Shown: positions 22,291-33,989 of the stretch, piece after piece
Numbering within the stretch: the stretch's first letter is position 1
Layout of the letters: each line of letters opens with the position of its first letter
Source: Steinernema hermaphroditum
Lineage: Eukaryota; Nematoda; Chromadorea; Rhabditida; Steinernematidae
Direction: 5' to 3'
NCBI GenBank assembly: GCA_030435675.1
Contig: CM059624.1
Coordinates: 14,594,769-14,658,768 of the forward strand
DNA length: 64,000 bases
Position numbers and translations under genes: made by a program
Notes under the pieces: generated by a model
What the model saw: only the letters and a program-made list of their open reading frames with translations
Told to the model about the DNA's origin: nothing
The model's database searches: none

Positions 22291-23165
22291 ATGAACATCT
22301 TACCATTGAACTTCTACGACGAAGTCATCCATCAGCTTCGCAAACTTGACATCGGATATCTCAAGCTCACCTCAGGATACTGGTCATCTACAGCCGAAGT
22401 TCATCACAACAGGCGTCGCGCACTAATTGTCAAGTTACTATCGAACAGGGAGGGCGTCAGGCTTTACTCTGGTCAAAGAAAAGTTCCTTTCGAGATCGAC
22501 TTCAAGTATGATCGAATCGTGGCCATTAAGTTTAGTCGGTTCTCGCCTGATGAAACAGAGGAAGAGACGCTGGAACAGTTCCGAACGAAAATACTACCAA
22601 TGATTCGGTCAGTTGCTAGTCATTGCACATTGTATGCAACTAGGAAGACACCCCACCCACACAAAGCGTACGACGCTCTCTTTGATGGACTAAAGGAATG
22701 CCGCGGCTTGTCGGGTATCTGCGTCGACAACCATGGAGTTAAGTGCCAGGAGTTCATAAGACGCCAGATTGAATTGGACAATTTGGCATGTTTGGATTTA
22801 GCGAGAGATAGTACATGGCCAGCGGACTTTCAAGACTTTCAAGACTCAACGTCTTTGTGCAATCACCAACATTTAGATCAAAATCTCTTTATTTAAACAA
22901 TGCCAATCTCAGATTGGACTTCGGCGCCGTTACTTGTGTGTTCGATCGTTTCTTCAGAGGAGAACTGAGTTGGTTCCAGTTTATAGGAATTACCTCATTT
23001 CCTTTGAATGTTTTGAGATCTTTATACCCAGAATCTGCAGCGATTCCTGAAAACTGGCCGTCTCTAGGGTTAATTGCCATTTGGAAGGCACCCTTGAGAA
23101 AAAGGAGGTTAAAGGTCAAAATTTCTGATGACGGACAAAATTGCATTATGGTAATTTGTCGTTGA
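22291..23165 (+). pseudogene. F-box-like family protein 2, frameshifted
   Basis: The first frame runs from ATG 22291 for 201 codons and ends after DFQDFQDSTSLCNHQH. Similarity to the other family members continues in another frame to 23165 (FFRGELSWFQFIGITSFP, LRSLYPESAAIPENWPS). At about 22830-22850 a 9-bp direct repeat (CAAGACTTT twice) and a loss of about 4 bases change the frame. It could encode a truncated protein lacking the C-terminal third, but is more likely a young pseudogene. The gene is bracketed by two copies of the lectin 3' end. Confidence 0.75.
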
Positions 23166-23376
23166 CTCATCCAGTTCCATTCCGTTTTACCTCTATTTGG
23201 GTAATAAATATACGGTTGGTTACCGGGAAACTCGGCCATGCTATCCACATTTATAACAGGTTAAAGAGCACACCAGAACTACTGTTAACATATAAGGGTA
23301 TAACCACCCGTGCTTAGCAAGCCGAAGCTCCACCACCCCGCTATTTCAGGATACATCTTCTTCATCGCTTCGAAGT

Positions 23377-23465
23377 CGGGATGCGCTTCATTTGCAAGAA
23401 GAAGTCCAACTAGAATCTGACCATGTTTATTTAGCGATTATATACTGTATTGTGATTGAGATCTG
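23377..23465 (+). repeat. Duplicated 3' end of the C-type lectin
   Basis: GATGCGCTTCATTTGCAAGA, AGAATCTGACCATGTTTATTT and ATTGTGATTGAGATCT repeat 22100-22183 with only a few changes. The copy contains the last codons, stop and UTR of the lectin and ends directly before the stop of the MFS gene. Confidence 0.9.
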
Positions 23466-23468
23466 AGA

Positions 23469-26400
23469 TCATTTCTCGACTTCTTCTTCAGGCGCACTTC
23501 CGGTCGCCCTTTTCAACTCTTCCACCGCATCGTGAATATCGCGCCCTTTGGTTTCCGGCAGATTACGGTACAGATAGATGAGGGCAAACGTGGACGGGAT
23601 GACGAATAAAGCGAGGAGTGTGAAGGAGCCGATGCGGTTGTAAATGGGAAGGGTGATGAAACAGAGGAGAAGAACGGTGAGCTGGTTGACGGAGAGAGCG
23701 ATCGATTGGGAGATCGATCGGTATTTAATGGGCACCAGTTCGGCGGTGATGAACCAGGCGATGGGACCCGTGGCGAAGCTGGAAAGAAATTCAGATAATA
23801 AAATCTTTCTACAATTCTGCATTGTGAGCAGCACTAAGGTTGCGATTCGCTTATGCTTGTGAACGCTTTAGCTATAAGGACCCGGAATACGGGCCCTTGT
23901 CAGGACCTCCCGCCAGCACGAGTGGTCCTGGACCCGATGACGTCACCCCGCCAGCCGCTGGTCATCTTGACCTCCGCCGATCACCTAAGAATAGAGCCGA
24001 CCACCTAAAAGCAGCCTCCCCTCCATCTCACTCCTCTTTCTTCTCATGTTTGATCCTTCAGTGTTGGAGACCTTATTCTCGTTTGTGGGCTTTTTTACGT
24101 TTTTCGGATACCTTGAACCGAAGCCTCCTGGAATATGGGTCCCATGCAGGCACAATGGACGGTCACAACGATGAAAAAGGTGAAATTCTGTGATCGGGTT
24201 AAAGTTTGTTGGGCAACCTTCAAGGAACTTCAGCCTAAACCAAAAGCCCGACCAAAAAAACTCGAAGCCCATCATCTAAACAGGGGCCTTTGTTCTTGTC
24301 CCTCTAGTATATAATCGTCGAAAAATGTAAATCTTTCCAAATTTTGATTACGTCTATAACAGACCAACCTGTACGTAATCCCATGGAGACACACGGCGAC
24401 CACACATCCATACTTAATCGGATCATAAACCGGCTGCAGTTGCGAACAAACGACAAACAGAGTTAGCGCTCCAAGGTTGAGCGAACTGACTCCGATGAAC
24501 ATCAGTCTTCGACCAAATCGCTCGATCATGGTCATGCCGGTTACGGTAGCCACCGTGCTCAGGATCAGCATGAACGATGACACATATTCCGCCAGATCAT
24601 GTGAGATCGTCGCTCTTCTTAGCATATCAGTCGAGAAATATACGATGGGCCAGATGGAGGTGGTGACGAGCAGGGCCAAAACGCCGAGAATCAGAGCTCT
24701 TCTCAAGTAGGGAACGTGGATGATGTCGGTAAGGGAGCCACTTTCGTCGCTCTCTTCCTTTTCGAGGCTTTGAAGAATGGTTTCGTTGGATTTGGCGTCG
24801 AGTCGCAGGTAAAAGTGGAGAGATTCTAGGGCCTTTTTGTGATCTTTCTTTGTTAGGAGTAGGAATTTCGATGTCTCGTGGAAGGGGATGAGCAGCAGGA
24901 CTGAGACGATTCCAGGTACCAGGGCTAAGCCGACTAAGGGAATGAGGAATCGGCCCAAGACCACGGTCATTCCCATGATGGCGCCTACGGTGTTTGTCAT
25001 GACGAAAGCCATTTCGGCGTAGAAGCTCATCAAGCCTCTCATGTCGGTTGGCGCGATTTCCTAAATTTATATCCTTGTCCGAGATCATCACCACTTTTTT
25101 CACCTGTAGAAACAAAATCAAAGCACACATGGAGATGGCAGCGCTGATAGCACTCAAAGCTCTTCCAACCAAGAGTACTTCCGGCAGGTTAAACACTATG
25201 GACAAAGTCATGATGCCAATGGAGAGCACATTGGATGAGTTCCCGATGAGTAGGGCAGCTAGAACAAGGCTCAAAAAAGAACCCAAAATAAAACGACTCA
25301 CTTTTTCGACCCAGCTTATCGGTGAGCGGCACAGCAAGCCAACTTCCTAGAGCGAAGCCGGCAAACCAAACGTTCAGAATGCCGGACCATAGCCATGTGT
25401 ATGTCTCTTCATTGATGTGTTGTCCTCGATCTTGATAGGAGACATTTAAGTAGTGACGGAATGTTTCAATTGCCGTGTTAGGATAAGCGTTGCTGTAGCC
25501 CATCTGAAACAGTCATCCTGGCAAATAATCCTGTCGTATTGCTCAACGATATTAGCGGGTTGCTATGAGATGGTCAATCAAGCCCCTCAATCACATTATG
25601 TATATAAACGCGGCTGGGCGCGAATTCGCGCCGTCCACGTAGTAAAGGCCAAGTAGCCCTGCGGGCGGCAAGATTGGCGCTCATGCAAATGACTGAAGTG
25701 GGAGAAAAGACTGTAAAGTTTCAGGAAACTCGAATCGACAACTCTGCTGGTTACAAAATAGGCAAAAAAATCACTCAAAAACTGCAAAAAAAACTCAAAG
25801 TCTAGTATAGCCAGCGACATAGTGCAAGTAGAGCGCCACCATCTTAACTGTCTGCGTGGCGCATTGCGAACGTTCTCCGTTTGTAAGCGGGCGGTGCCGG
25901 GTTCGGTTCCCCTCGGGGTCCTTACTTTGTGTGGGTGTTTTCTCTGTGCTCACGGAAAAACACACACATAGGGGATGATCGTCACAGTAAATTTGGCACG
26001 GAGCTAGGTATACCACAGTGTAGTCAAGGTGAATGGAGAGGTAAATTTGGGTAAATTGGCCGCATTACGCATGCAATCAGCGTGATTCTGCTCAGTCATG
26101 CATTCGGTAGCTTTAGGGTCAGGGTTCCATAATTCCATGATATTATCTGTGTGTTGGACGGCGATCGTAAGATTTTGCTTAAGTTAAAGTTTTTTCACAA
26201 GATCCAGCATCATTGCAATGCATTTGCGGCCGTCCACTTCGATGAACTGAACGAAATGAACCTGTGATGGCATCAGCGCATTTGCGATGCATTTGCAAAA
26301 TTCGTTATCAAATGGTGAAATCGAACGTTGTTTCCGCATAACTGATAAACTATGAACGCACTGCCTCTGGACTTCTTCGAGGAAGTCGTCCATCGACTGT

Positions 26401-27828
26401 CCAAACCTGATATTGAATGTCTCAAGCTCTCCTCAGGATACTGGTCGTCTACAGCCGAAACTCATTTCAACAGGCGTCGCGAACTCACGGTTTTCTTGTC
26501 ACCGAATGCCGAAGGCGCTAAAGTCGGCATCAAGCTTCTATTCTGCCGAAGAGCAATTCCTTTCGAGATAGACTACAAGTTCGACCGAATCGAGTCCATT
26601 GAGTGTAGTGAGGTACCAGCCGATGAAACCGAAGAAACGCTGGAACACTTCCGAACGAAAACGCTGCCAGTCATTCGTTCACTTGCTAGTGACTGCACAT
26701 TGGATGTATGGATGGATGCTTTCCACCTACAGAAACCACGCGACATCATCTGTGACGGACTAAAAGAATGCCGTGGCCTGTCGGACATCGCAGTCGGCAA
26801 CTATGGAGAAAAGTGCCACGAGCTGATAAGACGGCAGATCAAATTCGGCCATGTGAAAAAACTTTATTTAATGCGAAGTACTACGTGGCCAGCGGACTTC
26901 CAAGACTTAATCAAAGTCTTCGTGAGGTCGCCACAATTTAGGCACCTTGACATACCAACTTCCAATCTAAGATTGGACTTTGACATGGTTGCTTTTGTCT
27001 TCCATCGCTTTTTTCAAGGAGAACTCACTAATTTCGATCTTAGAGGACGTCCCTCATTTCGCTTGGTTCACTTGAGATCTCTCTACCCACGATTCGCGGC
27101 TATTCCTGACGGCTGGCCCTCTGATGGATCAACGGCGGTTTGGAAGGTGCCTCAGACAAAGAAGAAGTTAAATGTCACCGGGTATGGGTCACCATTTTTA
27201 ATAGTTCAACACTACGAGTAGAATGGAGGATATAACAGAACCCAATGCCTACCAGTCTGAAGAACTAAAACATTCGTTTATTTTGTGAAAATTGGATGAA
27301 AATATTGAAAGTATTGAATGTTAAGTTTCAAAGTTTAAGTTGAGCTTCAACTTCTGCGATGAGTGTTGCAATTACAAATGGTTCTATACCTGTTGAGCTC
27401 TCTCAGGGGAAGACTAGTTTATTCCCACAATCAGAAACATACAATAACGTGATGGGCGGGGAATGATCCATCGCCGTCGGCGACAATGCCCTTATTGATA
27501 TCATAGGACTATGGGAATTTTCACACAAGATCCAACGAGATTAAGTAGGAAACGTGGCATTATTCATGGAGCCTCACGCATTTTCTCTTCCACAACGAAG
27601 TCATTAACTTTTGTTTTTAATGTAATTATAGCCCTCTCCTTTTCGGCAACATTTTCCATTTTTCCCTACTTTTGCACCAATTTAGTTCGTTTGTAGATAA
27701 GATGTAAAGTGCACCATGACAGCACACAACAATATTCCCTATGCCAAACAACCAACCTGGAAAACAGTCGTGAAAGAGATGACGGCTCCATAGAGAAGTA
27801 GCTTCGCCCGATTGGCCGTGGTGATCAT
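23469..27828 (-). CDS. MFS sugar transporter (SLC2/GLUT-like)
   Basis: Predicted membrane transporter of hexoses or related polyols. Exons 27828-27757, 25503-25302, 25258-25104, 25060-24375, 23778-23469 give 474 aa. Family marks: GSWLAVPLTDKLGRK (loop 2-3 signature), VGRALSAISAA, RFGRR between the middle helices, GPIAWFITAELVPIKYR and NLPETKGRDI at the C-terminus. Many hydrophobic helices are evident. Start: ATG 27828 (MITTANRAKLLLYGAV); an upstream coding exon is not excluded because the frame stays open behind it. Intron 1 is about 2.2 kb and holds F-box-like gene 3 on the plus strand and a SINE. Intron 4 is about 600 bp with nothing recognised. Confidence 0.9.
25598..25985 (+). mobile_element. 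tRNA-derived SINE, copy 2, in MFS intron 1
   Basis: The plus-strand tRNA-like head at 25851-25924 has A-box GTGGCGCATTGCGAACG and B-box GGTTCGGTTCCC. It is followed by TTTGTGTGGGTGTTTTCTC and a GTGTGTG tail. GGCGCGAATTCGCGC and CCTGCGGGCGGCAAGATTGG mark the 5' part. It pairs with copy 1 over about 380 bp, with indels in the middle. Confidence 0.75.
26284..26315 (+). promoter_or_regulatory. F-box-like gene 3 promoter module
   Basis: GCGATGCATTTGCA followed by ATTCGTTATCAAATGG. The TATA box is degraded (TTATCAAA), but the rest matches the family module. Confidence 0.65.
26352..27221 (+). CDS. F-box-like family protein 3, nested in MFS intron
   Basis: 289 aa, single exon, intact. N-terminus LPLDFFEEVVHRLSKPDIE; conserved SGYWSSTAETHFNRRREL; FRTKTLPVIRSLASDCTLD identical to gene 1; C-terminal LRSLYPRFAAIPDGWPS. 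It is transcribed opposite to the host MFS gene and carries its own promoter module, so it is probably independently expressed. Confidence 0.75.
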   Translation: MNALPLDFFEEVVHRLSKPDIECLKLSSGYWSSTAETHFNRRRELTVFLSPNAEGAKVGIKLLFCRRAIPFEIDYKFDRIESIECSEVPADETEETLEHFRTKTLPVIRSLASDCTLDVWMDAFHLQKPRDIICDGLKECRGLSDIAVGNYGEKCHELIRRQIKFGHVKKLYLMRSTTWPADFQDLIKVFVRSPQFRHLDIPTSNLRLDFDMVAFVFHRFFQGELTNFDLRGRPSFRLVHLRSLYPRFAAIPDGWPSDGSTAVWKVPQTKKKLNVTGYGSPFLIVQHYE

Positions 27829-29368
27829 CGTCTCGGCGTCTGTGTGCGCGTCTTGACGACCCAGAAGCGAGGCTGTAAACAGTTCTGTGATCGTCGGGCA
27901 CAACCATTCGCTAAGAGAATTTACGAGTGCGTTAAAACTGCGAAACGGGAATTTAAATCAGCTTTTTTTGTCGCCGCTACCGATTGATCGATTAGCACTC
28001 TTTAGAGGTGTTATCACAGCGGGAGGCGACGATCGCTAGTGCGACCGATGGGAATTCGTCGATTAGGCGGCGATCTAGGGAGCTTCCGATTCAAAAGACA
28101 ACGAATGCCTATTGATGGGGAACGTGGTGATGTCATCAAGGTGGTGACTGGTTTCAGAGAAGGGAGATCTTTGGTTGGCAGATAGCGATGTGATCGAAAA
28201 AGAGAGGTGATAGATAAGGTTCAGATTGATTGAAAAATTGAGTGATCATCCTACTTACAATGTAGCAAGCAGTGGTTTAAACACGTCCTTTTCCTACACT
28301 GTACACCATTGTGGGCTTGCTACAACTGCGAACAGAGCCTGGGATATTCCTTCTCGGGTCCCGGCCTCATCCTTTCCCCGATCCTTGCCCCATTCAAAGC
28401 CTTATTTCATCTCCACCTCATCCATGGCTCCTACTAGGCTTGACATTCGAGTCAAAAACGCCGAGTCAACTCGAAGTGCCAACCCTAGCTCATACGCCCG
28501 GTCAATGTCTTATTCTATGTCCATACCTCATCCTATTCCCCATCCACGATCCAGGCGTTGCACACTCCGCCAGAAAACATTTTTTTTAATACCGAAGTCA
28601 CACTTTTACGTCACTTTGTGTCCGTTCTCGACCGACCGATCATGACCACAGATCATATTGGAATGAAGGGCTCAGACTCGATTAGACTTTCCATCAAATT
28701 TCAAATAGGTACATTGTCATTGCCGTAATTATCCAATCCAGGACATTCGAATATGAAATGGAAAAATGCGTCAATTACTCGACAACCCAGCCCGTACCTT
28801 GTCAGTACTTCTCCCCCAAAATCCCACAACTGATCCTGCATTCTGGGTCTCTCCTTTTCCCAAGCACTAAAAGGCCCGCGCCCGCATCAATCGATATTTC
28901 CTCATGACATCACCGCGTTGGCTTCTTCGCTTCCTCCCGCGCCTCAACATCAAATCTCTCATCTAAACTAGAGAAAAGCCAAATAGTGACATACCGTTCA
29001 CGTCTCCTTTGCCGACGTCTGTCATCTTGCTGGTCAAAGCACAAAATAAAGTCGTTATCAAGACGGTCTTAGACACAAATTTCCACGCCGCCGCCGTGCT
29101 TAAGCGGCGCAAGGCGATTGTGTTTGCTCAACGGAGTCGAAGTCCATTGCTAGGCGACCGATAATGTAATATTTCGGTTCTTTGTTTCAAGGTGAGCGAG
29201 AGGAAAGGGTTTCAGTAGGCGACCGGTCAACCTTAGGTCGGCAAATGCAAGATAAGGTTACGGTAATGATTCATTACCGTCTCTCGAAACATTGCAAACC
29301 AGACAATAAGATCACAGTGAGTCCACGCCTTCGCTTCATCCACGCATGAAACAAACCAACAAAGCAAT
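27829..29368. other. Gap of about 1.5 kb between MFS and SF3A3 genes
   Basis: No gene seen. An open MFS-frame extension upstream of 27828 to about 27935 could be part of a longer first exon. Confidence 0.4.
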
Positions 29369-31832
29369 TCACAACAATCCTTGGCGCTGCAGATCAAGAT
29401 ATGTGCGACGATTGACCACGTTTCCATGTGAGTCCTCGAATTCTTCGTCAAGCTCCGCATTCCACTTATCGTTCCGAGCTGCCTGCACCTTGTGAAAGAG
29501 GCTCACGGCTTCCTCTATCTTCGTGATGTTGTTGAAGTGGTGCGTGTTTGGAATCCCGAGACACTTCAGCCCGTGGCTGTGGCGAAACTCCTGAAAAGAA
29601 TCAAGATAAGCCTAGCGTAGAGAATACAATCATACAGTGAAATGATTGTGGAACGCTTTAGGTCCTTTGTACGTATAATTGCCACAGATTTCACAATTAT
29701 AGCTGATGTTCAGTCCATGCAGCTTGTACAGCCAGAAGGGGATGGGCTTGCCGTCCCAGCCCAGCGGCACGTTCTTCGGGTTGTAGATGACGCCTTGTTC
29801 TTCGTGGTCCGACTCTTCTTCGACTACTTCGGTCACGGCAGTTTCCTCGTCGTCTTCACATGCAGAGCGCGCCTGTTTGCGTTCAATGTTCTCGATCGTT
29901 GCCTCGCATTCGCTTCGTAGCAGTTCAGCTAGGCTGAAATGGATCGGTTAAGAACTCTGTGGATAGCAGAGGTTCCACGTACTGATAGATGTGTGCTTCA
30001 ATGGACGCCACGCTTTTCTGCCTCGCCTCTTCTTTGGCCTTTTGGATGGCACTCTTATCCGACTTCGTTTCAGCCTCCAATTCTTCCTTTGACTTTCCTT
30101 TGGTGGCGAACAGTCGCTCACTTCGCTCCTTCAGGGTTCTAGAATGACACGAGTTGATAATGCAGCCACAAACACACACAGAGAATAAACCTGCGCGACA
30201 TACGTAGGCCGAAATCACGGTGGCACCGCGATCGCCCTGGCGCAGCACGTCATTTCTTTCGTTTTCTTTTCAGCGGCGCGCGATTGCACATGTTCATCGC
30301 GTTCGTGCATTTTGCGGCAAGTTTCGTAGAAACGCATGGTTAACAAACGGTGTGACGAGTTTAATATTTAGACCAGGAGTTGGATTATAACTGTGCTTCC
30401 TTTTAATTTCTGACTGTGCTAGCCAATTTTTTAAACCACATTTAGATCGAATTGAGGCTATTTTGATGCGCTTCGATCACTTTTGAATGGATGTCTGATT
30501 AATAATCCACAAAAACTGAAAGAATACATAACATCAGACATTCAATTAGAAATCGGAAGCAAAAAATGGTTAATCTCAATTTGTGGTTTCATGAAACCTC
30601 AATTAAAATCAGCGAGATTCGGAAAATTTTTTAGGAGATGTGCATAGCTTACCCAAGGAAAGATTGCTGAAACAGTGAAGGCACACCTTTCTCAATACCT
30701 CTTTTTTCCTGAACAGCCTTACAAAAGTGGGCAGGTTCAAGATAAACATCATGCATTTCAACGAAGCTTGCCGTAAAATGCACGAGCACGCGCCGCTAAA
30801 TAGAAAACGGAAGAAATGACGTGCTGCGCCAGGGAGATCGCGGTGCCACCGTGATTTCGGCTTTCGTGTGTCGCGGTGGTTTATTTCTTGTCAAACAGGC
30901 ACTTACCCTCCACACTTCATGCCTAACGCCATCAGAGCGTTTTTTAATCGGTCAAGACCGACTTTTTCCAGCTCCTCGACACTGTTGAAGTCGTTGAGAT
31001 CCAGCGGCGCACCCTTGTTGGCCAACGCTGTTTGCGCCTTTTTCTGCCATCCGGTGAACTTGCCGCTTTCCCATTGCTGCGCGAACTGCTCGTCAACCAT
31101 GGCGAGATCCCTGTCGATGTTGTGCAGGGGCTTCGAGCGGCGAATGAAACCGAGCAAATAGGCTTCCAGCTTCGCTACGTACTCTTTGTAGGCGCTCGCC
31201 TTCTTCGTTGTGTCAGATATCTCGTATAGCTTGTTGTATGTTCTCACGTAGTTCATGTAGTCAATACGCTGAAGCGAAATAGAAATCAGACAGCTATGTC
31301 AACCCTTATATTTACCATAACTCCACTCAAATTAACGTATTCCGTGTGCAGCGTATTCATGTCCAAAAAGCGACCATAGCCTTCCTCATCCGAAAAGGTT
31401 GTCATGTCCTTTTGGACAATTTTCGGGTCGCGCACTCGATCCATCATCATTTGGAACTCGACATTCAGCGGTAGCGGACCGGCAGTGTCGCCTTTTCGCT
31501 TGTACGCCTCCTTCAGCGTCTTCAGCCGTCCGTAGAACTCGGAGAACTCATTCGGGCCCGTGATATCGTGGATCTCGCGCGCACGCTCACCGTGCTCGTC
31601 CTCGTACAAGCTGAGCAGCTTGTCCGTGCACTGCTCGTAGCGCTCGATCATTTGCTTCGATCGGTGCGCCGAGTTTATCCGCTCTTTGTTCTGAAATTGG
31701 ACAACGTTTAAATTAGCAGTCATGTGGGCAAATTACCGTTTTTACGTCCAGCAGGAATTCGTTCGTGATCGCGTCGACGAGCCTTTCGCGCTCCTCGTGC
31801 AGATGTCGCTGCGCTTCCAACACGGAGTCCAT
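29369..31832 (-). CDS. Splicing factor 3A subunit 3 (SF3a60/Prp9)
   Basis: Component of the U2 snRNP SF3a complex, needed for branch-site recognition in the nucleus. Exons 31832-31737, 31690-31316, 31268-30907, 30138-29983, 29933-29636, 29590-29369 give 502 aa (human: 501). Landmarks: MDSVLEAQRHLHEERERL at the start, ISGPNEF-like DITGPNEFSEFYGRL, LGLDRLKNALMALGMKCGG across an exon join, IYNPKNVPLGWDGKPIPFW and the matrin-type zinc finger YNCEICGNYTYKG...HNHFTEFRHSH, ending in RQGLL. The ATG follows TTTCAGAGCATC, a likely trans-splice acceptor. Intron 3 (768 bp) contains an inverted-repeat element. Confidence 0.96.
30186..30886. mobile_element. Inverted-repeat element (MITE-like) in SF3A3 intron 3
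   Basis: Left arm about 30186-30340 and right arm about 30748-30886 are inverted copies. Both carry GCCGAAATCACGGTGGCACC, CTGGCGCAGCACGTCATTTC and GCATTTT(G/A)CGGCAAG. The central ~400 bp is AT-rich with no coding potential. Its size and structure suggest a non-autonomous DNA transposon. Confidence 0.75.
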
Positions 31833-32444
31833 GATGCTCTGAAATGGGAGGTTTTTTTCATAAGTACGTGCAGCAGTAAAATCGTTGTCGATTTTCGAAA
31901 ATCACGCGCAGAGGGGAACGAACTTCGAAAAAGCGTTCAGTTCAAGGGAACTATAGACTGCGAGACATGCAGGGTGGTCCAAAAACGGCGTCTAGACAGT
32001 AGTCTGGAATGCCATTTCGGCGGGGATCCTAAGGTGAGACCGGTCGTAAAACGAAAAGCGACAGAAATCGATCGGTCTTATTGACGGAAATGACACAAAA
32101 AGACAAAGAAGCAATCAGCCAATGCTTGTCAAGGCACTTGCTCATCTTATTCAAATTCGACGTCGCCGCGAGAATGACCGCAAGAGATCGTGCCGGGACC
32201 CAGTCTAAATTTTGTCATTTCGTTTGCTCGTCTTGTTCACTTGTTCAAAATGGCACTTGTTCGAGTTTGAATCGAGCAATATGGACAAATAATTCTTCCA
32301 AGACAATTTCAAGCAAGGTAGGCCAGTTACTATCATCTCCTGTTATGTTATACGTCCCGATAACACCGAATGAAACAGACCAAATTTATGTTCTCAACGA
32401 TCGTCTATTTTATTTGCGCCATTAAGTTACAATAGGACGAGTAA
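31833..32444. other. Gap with a repeat fragment
   Basis: 31965-32050 (GTCTGGAATGCCATTTCGG, CCTAAGGTGAGACCGGTCG) matches 34255-34330, part of the repeat also found inverted near 47100. No gene seen. Confidence 0.5.
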
Positions 32445-33507
32445 TCATTTCCGCTCTGCTTCATCTCTCTCTTCTTTAAGAGAGACTACGCCTGAAATAG
32501 GCAACATAAATACGAGGTCGGCAAAAAGATACGACTTACGACTATCAGTGATTTGTTCACGCGAAAGAACTTTTTGCAGAAGTTCTCTGATGCCTTGAAC
32601 CAGCACACCCATTTCGTCTTTCTGATCCAGAAGTTCTGTCTTCAGTGCCGCCACTTGCTGAAGAGCCTACAAAGATACTTTCTAGTCAATGTCAAGTCAT
32701 TTCTACGCAATACCTGTTCCGCAGTTGCAGTTTTCTTTGACAGGATGGCATTCGCATAGCTCACTTCCGACTGCAGCAACTTGCAAGTGTCCGTCAAAAG
32801 TTTGTTCATGTGCCTTTCGGCATCCCGTTCAGCGGCTGCCGAAGTGCACAAAGCCAGCTTATCCTTCAACTCGTCGTTTTCGGACTATAATGATATGAAT
32901 TACAGTGGATTTGCACCAGTTTGTACTTACCTTCACATTTTCTAGCTGTGACCGCAAGGGATCAATTTTAGACGCTATGGCCTCAGCGGTCTTCAAACTT
33001 TGACGCAAGGATTCGACTTCGGTTGACAGGCGTGAATTCTGCTGTTCCAGATCAGCTTTTTCCTCACGCAGACGCTAAATCGTCGGTGAAGTTATAGATA
33101 CGAAAGCATAATTATCCTACTTCTATGGCGGTATCTTTCTGGGCGATGGTTTTATCGCGTTCGGCGACTTTAACCGTCAGCTTCTCGTACTGGCCTTCTA
33201 GCTCCTCGCCCATATCGTTGATTTGGAGCTTACTGCTCTCCAGTGTCGAAATTTTCATTTCATAATATCGTTCCTTTGAGAGCCAATCTTTTTCTTTCTC
33301 ATCGCGTTTGGCCAGTTCCTCTTTTAAATTATCCAGCTTCTTCCACAGGTCCTCAATTTCACTTGAAAGCATGTTAATCTGAAACGAAAATATCCAGTTT
33401 TCCGTAGGTGCATTCCTCAGTCCTACCCTTTCCTTGTAAGCATTTTCCATGGCATTTTGAAGCTCAGGAGATGAGCCACCCGTTGAAGAAGAGCTGGAGT
33501 GGTGCAT
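32445..33507 (-). CDS. Coiled-coil protein of unknown function
   Basis: Exons 33507-33427, 33378-33121, 33074-32931, 32884-32714, 32666-32540, 32491-32445 give 275 aa. After a short Ser/Gly N-terminus (MHHSSSSSTGGSSPELQ) nearly the whole protein is heptad-like coiled coil rich in Glu, Lys, Leu (EIEDLWKKLDNLKEELAK; LREEKADLEQQNSRLSTEV). ATG 33507 follows TTTCAGAACCCTC, a possible trans-splice acceptor. I cannot name the family; centrosomal, cytoskeletal or vesicle-tether roles are all possible. Confidence 0.75.
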
Positions 33508-33989
33508 GAGGGTTCTGAAACGAGCGATAATTAACGAAAGAAGCAGATGGCGCAAACTATCGGGGCTAATCGGAACCAAAAAGAACCATCGTACAAAAAA
33601 TATTTGCTCAAAAGAGCTTCAAGAGCAAAAATTCACAACACGCGCTCGTGGTGGAGAAAAAGTGGTGGAGATATGTAACAATCTGTGGATCATTAGGTGA
33701 ACCAGGGCAGCGACCATCATGCAAAAAATGCGTTGAAAAGAGCTATCAATGACAAAAGATCTGCAGCAATTCACGACACGCGCGCCAGCGCAGTGAGGCA
33801 AACCGTATTTAACGTCGTGGTAAGACCGAATCGCATTTGTCTCGTTGAGATGATGCGCTGAAGAGCATTTTCTTTCTCAGATGTCTCAGAACTCACAGTC
33901 AGTAGAAGACTAGGAAAAAGTAAAAAAAAAGTATCATTTACGTCGCCACGGGGCCGCCAGCGACGCTTGATCGAGCACAAACAGCAGCG

